Positions 13,911-15,209 of a stretch of 15,209 bases of DNA are shown here, one piece after another (the stretch's first letter is position 1; every line of letters begins with the position of its first letter). The position numbers and the translations under genes are program-made. The DNA comes from Candidatus Aerophobota bacterium (GTDB taxonomy: Bacteria > Aerophobota > Aerophobia > Aerophobales > JAGGXI01), in the NCBI GenBank assembly GCA_021163155.1, contig JAGGXI010000033.1, forward strand, positions 1-15,209. Direction: 5' to 3'. The notes below the pieces were generated by a model. It worked only from the letters and a program-made list of their open reading frames with translations. It did not search any database and was not told where the DNA came from.

Positions 13911-14005
13911 AGATTTCTAAAAAAACTAGAAATCTCTGATTTCGCAGATAAAAATCGAGATTACATAGATCAGAGTCCTCTGGAGGTTTTTTAGAGGTCT
14001 CTGAT
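13911..14005. repeat. Two-hairpin intergenic repeat element
   Basis: The first hairpin is AGATTTCTA (13911-13919) and TAGAAATCT (13927-13935) around seven bases. The second is ATCAGAGTCCTCT (13969-13981) and AGAGGTCTCTGAT (13993-14005), 13 bp with one mismatch around an 11-base loop. CTCTGAT at 13934-13940 could pair alternatively with ATCAGAG at 13969. The stretch between them (CTGATTTCGCAGATAAAAA) resembles dispersed 'AATCTGTG/GATTACA' repeats known from many genomes. AGATTTCTAAAAAA is shared with 9893-9906. No T tract follows either stem, so these are not simple terminators, although they lie between the Nit gene and dapA. Confidence 0.6.
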
Positions 14006-14070
14006 TAAAGGAATAACTATAAATATTATTAAGAATTAAGGAATATAAAAATATCTTTCTTAATTATTAA

Positions 14071-14883
14071 TTAAATAGGGAATATATCCTTTCTTATATG
14101 GGAGAGTGAGGGAATCTCTTTTCTAACTTTATTTTGATAAAGAAGATCTATCTCTGAGTAAATTATCATCTCTTTATCCGAAGCTTTAGCTATAACTATT
14201 CCCCAGGGGTCTACTATCATACTTTTTCCGTAACATTTTTCACCGGGAGGATGAGAACCTGTTTGTGCGGGAGCGATGATATATACTTGATTTTCTATAG
14301 CCCTTGCTCTTATTAATACCTCCCAATGGTCTTTTCCTGTTTGAAGAGTAAAGGCTGCTGGTATGAAAATAATCTGTGCTCCTTGTATAGTAAGTTTACG
14401 ATAAAGTTCCGGAAAACGAAGGTCATAACAAATAGAAAAACCTAATTTTGCAAAATCTGTACTTATAGTAACTACTTTTGTGCCAGAATTCATAGTAGCT
14501 GATTCTCGGTAAAATGATTCTCCTTTTATTTTTATATCAAAAAGATGAATTTTTCTATATTTGGCAATTATAGCTCCTTGAGGATTAAGGAATACGCTAG
14601 TATTAAATGCTTTTCTACAATCTTTACTTTTTTCTAAAATACTTCCACAAAGAATATATATTTTATGTTCTATCGCTTTATTCATCATACATTTAATTGT
14701 TGGACCAGGTATAGTCTCTGATTGAGAGAGTTTTTCTTTATTAGGACCTAAAAAATTAAACATTTCAGGAAGAGCTATAAGTTTAGCTCCTTTATTTGAT
14801 GCCTCATCAATAAATTCTTTTGCTTTAACTATATTTTCTTCTTTATTATCCGTAGAATTCATTTGAATAACAGCTATCTTCAT
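14071..14883 (-). CDS. Carbon-nitrogen hydrolase, Nit1/Nit2 type (probable deaminated-glutathione or omega-amidase)
   Basis: Nitrilase-superfamily amidase, 270 residues, with the complete Glu-Lys-Cys triad: Glu 40 in LIALPEMFN, Lys 111 in KYRKIHLFD and Cys 152 in FSICYDLRFPELYR. The segment HWEVLIRARAIENQVYIIAPAQTG and the late YGKSMIVDPWG match the Nit1/Nit2 branch, which repairs deaminated glutathione or hydrolyses omega-amides such as 2-oxoglutaramate. It lacks the CWDQWFPE-type cysteine context of N-carbamoylputrescine amidase (AguB), so it does not obviously fill the gap after agmatine deiminase. The ATG at 14883 has no good ribosome site. It is separated from dapA by a 255-bp gap containing hairpins, so it is probably a separate transcription unit. 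Confidence 0.88.
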   Translation of the reverse strand: MKIAVIQMNSTDNKEENIVKAKEFIDEASNKGAKLIALPEMFNFLGPNKEKLSQSETIPGPTIKCMMNKAIEHKIYILCGSILEKSKDCRKAFNTSVFLNPQGAIIAKYRKIHLFDIKIKGESFYRESATMNSGTKVVTISTDFAKLGFSICYDLRFPELYRKLTIQGAQIIFIPAAFTLQTGKDHWEVLIRARAIENQVYIIAPAQTGSHPPGEKCYGKSMIVDPWGIVIAKASDKEMIIYSEIDLLYQNKVRKEIPSLSHIRKDIFPI

Positions 14884-15209
14884 TTTTAAAAGTCTTTTTT
14901 TCTAAGTTAATTATTTAGTAATAGTTTAGATTTTATTACCTCTTTTAAATTCTCCATAGATCTATTTATACTCTTATTACTGAGTTTTGATTAATCTTAT
15001 TCTATTACATAAAGTATTTTTAATATTAAAAAATATATACTTATATCAACCAACTTTTGCACGGAAAAAATGGTAGCCGCGAGGCTCAGAGCCTGCGTAA
15101 AACAGCGCAACCTGAAGGTTGCGGCTACCTTACTTTACCAATTAATTTTGATAGTGCAAGAATAACTACAGCTTAAATGTGATATTTGTGATTTTGAAAT
15201 TAATCTTTC
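14884..15209. other. Gene-free right end
   Basis: No gene is supported in these 326 bases. They are AT-rich except for a compact GC-rich inverted-repeat element at 15057-15159. A 16-codon minus-strand frame (ATG 14957 to 14907) just before the Nit gene is too short to support. Confidence 0.5.
15057..15159. repeat. GC-rich nested inverted-repeat element
   Basis: GGTAGCCGC (15072-15080) pairs perfectly with GCGGCTACC (15121-15129). Inside are two more hairpins: AGGCT-CAG-AGCCT (15082-15094) and CGCAACC-TGAA-GGTTGCG (15106-15123). The second overlaps the outer arm, so alternative folds compete. TTGCAC (15057-15062) and GTGCAA (15154-15159) form outer short inverted ends. Its base composition differs sharply from the surroundings. 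It resembles dispersed REP- or MITE-like repeats that spread by transposases acting in trans; no transposase is in the window. Confidence 0.65.

Noticed and set aside
9893-14005. CRISPR array associated with cas6
   Set aside because: The repeated words are imperfect, occur only twice and are not separated by regular spacers.
14071-14883. N-carbamoylputrescine amidase (AguB) for the Nit-family gene
   Set aside because: The cysteine context ICYDLRFPEL and the RARAIENQVY segment fit Nit1/Nit2, not AguB, and the gene is 12 kb from aguA.
14907-14957. A 16-codon minus-strand frame upstream of the Nit-family gene
   Set aside because: Too short and without a clear ribosome site or conservation evidence.
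1-15209. tRNA or rRNA genes
   Set aside because: No cloverleaf with GTTC-type T-loop and no rRNA core sequence is seen on either strand; the GC-rich element at 15057-15159 is branched but has no tRNA signatures.

Overview
The window is strongly AT-rich bacterial chromosome with AT-leaning codon use, strong AAAGGAG-type ribosome binding sites and frequent TTG or GTG starts. It carries core genes (dnaA, rpoZ, gmk, yicC, dapA, folK) beside an amine-catabolism cluster and an isolated cas6. This gene mix fits an uncultured or anaerobic low-GC bacterium, for example a candidate phylum of the Atribacterota or Aerophobota kind. No phylogenetic marker here lets me name the lineage, so that placement is a guess.

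Layout, left to right. Positions 1-511 hold the N-terminal part of a glutamate-1-semialdehyde aminomutase-like class III aminotransferase (minus strand, runs off the edge). After a 635-bp gap without a convincing gene come, in minus-strand transcription order, a sigma-54 activator (6263-4527), an unrecognised 110-residue protein (4188-3856), a GABA-type aminotransferase (3786-2416) and agmatine deiminase (2265-1147). A near-consensus sigma-54 promoter (4329-4344) sits between the activator gene and the 110-residue gene, so the cluster looks like a sigma-54-controlled agmatine/putrescine/GABA catabolic unit.

dnaA (6715-8046) is the only plus-strand gene. It is preceded by a 450-bp AT-rich region with an inverted pair of perfect DnaA boxes, a third perfect box and a likely promoter. 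This region is a candidate origin or DnaA autoregulatory region. dnaA converges on the yicC-gmk-rpoZ operon (9829-8115), which has a textbook TTGACA-17-TATAAT promoter and a very short leader. The two convergent transcripts meet in a perfect 14-bp inverted repeat that overlaps both stop codons.

Further right, a second minus-strand string runs dapA, a decayed PIN-domain gene, yjbQ, cas6, folK and an ABC transporter ATPase (13816-9950). It probably starts from a promoter at 13864-13892. folK shows no ATG/GTG/TTG start that keeps its N-terminal strand, and it appears to start at ATA. cas6 has no CRISPR array or other cas gene nearby. Upstream lies a Nit1-type carbon-nitrogen hydrolase (14883-14071). 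Hairpin-rich dispersed-repeat-like sequences occupy 9893-9950 and 13911-14005, and a GC-rich nested inverted repeat lies at 15057-15159.
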